This document shows, in pieces, positions 61,501-64,000 of a stretch of DNA of 64,000 bases. Made by a program: the position numbers and the translations under genes. Source of the DNA: Parasponia andersonii (lineage: Eukaryota; Streptophyta; Magnoliopsida; Rosales; Cannabaceae); the NCBI GenBank assembly GCA_002914805.1, contig JXTB01000232.1, forward strand, positions 9,768 to 73,767, written 5' to 3'. The notes under the pieces were generated by a model that was not told where the DNA came from, made no database searches, and was given only the letters and a program-made list of their open reading frames with translations. Positions within the stretch are counted from its first letter, which is position 1. Each line of letters begins with the position of its first letter.

Positions 61501-64000
61501 TATCTAAAGTGGAGGAGTTTTCCACTGTTCACACACTCAGCTTTTACTGTCCAAAAAATGGTAACATTTTTTTTGCGATTTTAATTGTGTGCTTTTACTT
61601 TTCTGCCTTTGAGGTGTGCATGCTGAGGGTTTTGATTGTGTTGGGTTTTTTGGCATTTCCCTATGACCGGATTGTGGCTTAATGCCTCTTCGTCTCTTTC
61701 TTTCGCTTCTTCTCTCTTCTTTTTGTTTTATTCTTTGTTTCTTTGTTTCGTCCGCCTTCGTCTTCTTTGTTCCTCTGTTAGGGTTATGTTATCTGAGATT
61801 TGTTTCTTTCTTTCTCTTTTGTCGATCTATCTCTCTCTTTGTATTCGATTGAGTTTGTACCCTTTTTCCTGCCGAATCTCCTCTTCGATTTTAGGTTTTT
61901 CTTTTTGATGGTTGGGTTTTGGGCTTTGATTTCTAGATTTATTTTTTATTTCTGTTACTTTCTGGTGAGATTGGTTGTTCGTCTACTTGATGTTTTTCGC
62001 TCCTGTTAATATTTTCCTTTCAGATTTTTTAGTTTCTTTATTAGCTGGGTCTATGCTGTGTTGATTGGGTCTGTGGTTTGTTTATTATGACTAAGATTTT
62101 GGTTTGGTGCAGATCTGGATTTGGTGCAGTGATATGGCTCTCCTTTCGAGTATTTAAACTTTTCATATTTGTGTTCTTTTATGGTATTTTTTTTGTTTAT
62201 GTTTCTCGGGTTTGTGTTTGTGGATAGAATGTTTAGTAGTTATATTTTTTTGATTACGATTGAATGTCGTTATTGTTAAAGTTGCATGGATTTAAGGCTG
62301 TTTGTTTGTGAACAGAATGCTTAGTGGTTATATATTTTGATGCGATTGAATGTGTTTATTGTAAAAGTTACCTATTTGTATGGGTACTTAATTGATGATT
62401 GATGGATTTTAGTCTTTTGGGTTTTATTGTTTCATAATTGGGCTTCGATTTCTAGTAATTTAGCTGATTTTTTGATTAATTAATTGCTCTTATTATAATT
62501 ACTTTGAGATTGTTTCTTTGAATTTCTAGAATAATCAGGGAACTGTTTTTCCTGTTCTGTTGGTTTCTTGTTTGATGAGTTGTGCATTTGGATTAAATAT
62601 CTGATTTAAGATTTGGCAGCTTATTTAATAATTGTCTGACAGTTTGATGGTATTATTTTTGTTTTAAAAAGCAAATAGAGGGGAAAAAATCGGCACAATA
62701 TAATATAGTAAAAAGAGTAGATTCGAAGTATGGAAGATAGAGAACTTTTTTTTCTTTTTGCCTTTTTTTTTTTGGTCTTTGGTTTTTCATAATTCTTTTT
62801 CTCTGATATTTGTAGTCATTTTTAGATTTTTTTTAATACTAATGATGATATCTATTTTTCTGCTAGACTAGATGTCTAATTGCATTTATGAGTTTAGTCT
62901 TATTTATGCAAGTTAATTGAATGCTATTATGATATTTTTGTATTCTTCCGGTTAGAAAAAAAGAGAAAAAAATTAAAAGAAAAAAGAGAAGGAGCAATGT
63001 AAGAAAAAGAAAAAAAAATCAAGGATTCTTAATTTTTTAAATATATTTTCGTTTTTCTTTTCTTTAATACATTCATTTATCCAGGATCCTCTACTTATAT
63101 GTTGCCATCTGTTAAACTTTTATTGAATACTTTTTATATTATTTTTATTGAAGTCTGATTATAAATACTTATCCTACCTACTATGCCTTCTACACCATGC
63201 TTTCTTCTTCACATATAATCTGCTGAGTTTATTATTAACCCGCTCAACCTGCTCTTCAGTTTCTTTACTGTATTTATTATACTATTACTTACCTACCTTC
63301 TTTATACAACTGTCCTTTTCACTTGGTACCCACTGGGTTTATTCTCGAGCCTCCTTTATCATATTTATTATCCTGTTACTTTATCTTTTGTCCCTTATAA
63401 AATCTCTGACTGCTTATAGTTGGGTCAAAGAGCTTCTGTGTGTAATTTCTCAGGTATTATTCCTCTCTATCATACTATATTATATTGTGTTTTTCCTGGT
63501 TTATGTGAGTAATGACTGTATTTTATTTTGGTACTCATTAATGTGTATTAGATGCTCTGTTCATATACTGTAAATATTTGTGTGTTTGCTCTTTTAGTCT
63601 ATGTCATATATTGTTGCAATCCTCTGTTGTCTTAGTTATTAATGCACTCCTTCTGCTATATTCATTCTATCTGATTATTTAGTACTTTATATTTTAGTGC
63701 ATACTAGAAAATATTTTTCTATTTCTTTTTTTTTTTTGACATCTTCTTATTTAGTTTGTTTAGCTTTCAATTTTTTTTTGAGTTGCTTTGTATAATCCTT
63801 TAATTTTATCTTTACCCTCTATTAGTTGTCCCTGTTGTTCTGTAAATTATCTAGATTTAGTATTCTGTTCTTTCCATCCCTGAAAAAAGCACATTTTTCC
63901 CTCCCTTTGGGTTCTTCTCCCCTTTTATTTATCATTATTTTACTACTTTGTAACTATATTTTACCTCTCAATACATATTTGGCGATGATTATAGTATTTT
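61501..64000 (+). other. T-rich stretch, possible leader and intron of a gene beyond the right edge
   Basis: 61670-61900 is pyrimidine-rich in the style of a 5' leader, TATATATATC lies at about 61495-61504, and a TTTGGTGCAG acceptor-like site precedes 62112. From there to the end the plus strand is T-rich, as plant introns are. I see no exon with a recognisable product, so this is only a suggestion. A pair of ~90 bp direct repeats (GAATG.TTAGT.GTTATAT...GATTGAATG) lies at about 62220-62375. Confidence 0.3.

Noticed and set aside
61636..62009. Plus-strand frames of 69-90 residues, Phe/Leu/Ser-rich
   Set aside because: Arise from a pyrimidine-rich leader-like tract; membrane-like look is a composition effect.

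Overview
This window is nuclear DNA of a flowering plant, most likely a eudicot. It is AT-rich, its genes have many GT-AG introns, and its long intergenic stretches are full of retrotransposon, SINE, MITE and microsatellite sequence. The gene products are plant-specific in form: a plastid APS reductase with a fused thioredoxin/glutaredoxin domain, a two-domain plant glyoxalase I, a plant LpxK homologue, a SWI/SNF-type bromodomain protein, a subgroup-18 R2R3-MYB with a miR159 site, and a plant ATG8. I could not assign species. Two single N bases (31208 and 47406) mark unresolved or collapsed assembly.

Layout. 1-95 is the end of an LTR that leaves the window on the left, minus strand. 1419-3531 (-) is APS reductase. 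4099-15190 is an 11.1 kb decayed Ty3/gypsy element of the Tat type, inserted in a TA microsatellite; it carries gag-pol relics on + and a multi-exon transposase_28-like gene on -. A LINE 3' fragment (16440-17560) and a tRNA-derived SINE (17607-17766) follow. 21741-24738 (+) is an intact nine-exon glyoxalase-I-like gene with a predicted signal peptide; a decayed tandem copy (26138-28898) and one further exon relic (29012-29092) lie beside it. 29101-32169 (-) is LpxK, damaged at exon 2 by an N next to a MITE. 32170-41213 is gene-poor, AT-rich and MITE-bearing, with one less AT-rich island (39370-40180). 41214-46368 (+) is the bromodomain gene. 48118-48318 (-) is a small basic protein. 48871-49872 is a 1 kb foldback element. 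52317-54895 (+) is the MYB gene. 56178-57093 is a hAT-type non-autonomous element. 58763-60323 (-) is ATG8, with a telo-box/site II promoter to its right. 61500-64000 is T-rich and may hold the leader of a gene beyond the window.

The genes do not form a pathway; they are ordinary neighbours. Most of the novelty is in the mobile DNA: an antisense gene inside the Tat element, TIR families sitting in TA repeats, and large foldback elements. Two genes also stand out: the glyoxalase, whose N-terminal domain lacks the two expected metal-binding histidines, and the MYB, whose intron 2 begins with a 136 bp tandem duplication. Exon positions were worked out by hand from splice signals and reading frame; every multi-exon model below except LpxK keeps frame from start to stop.
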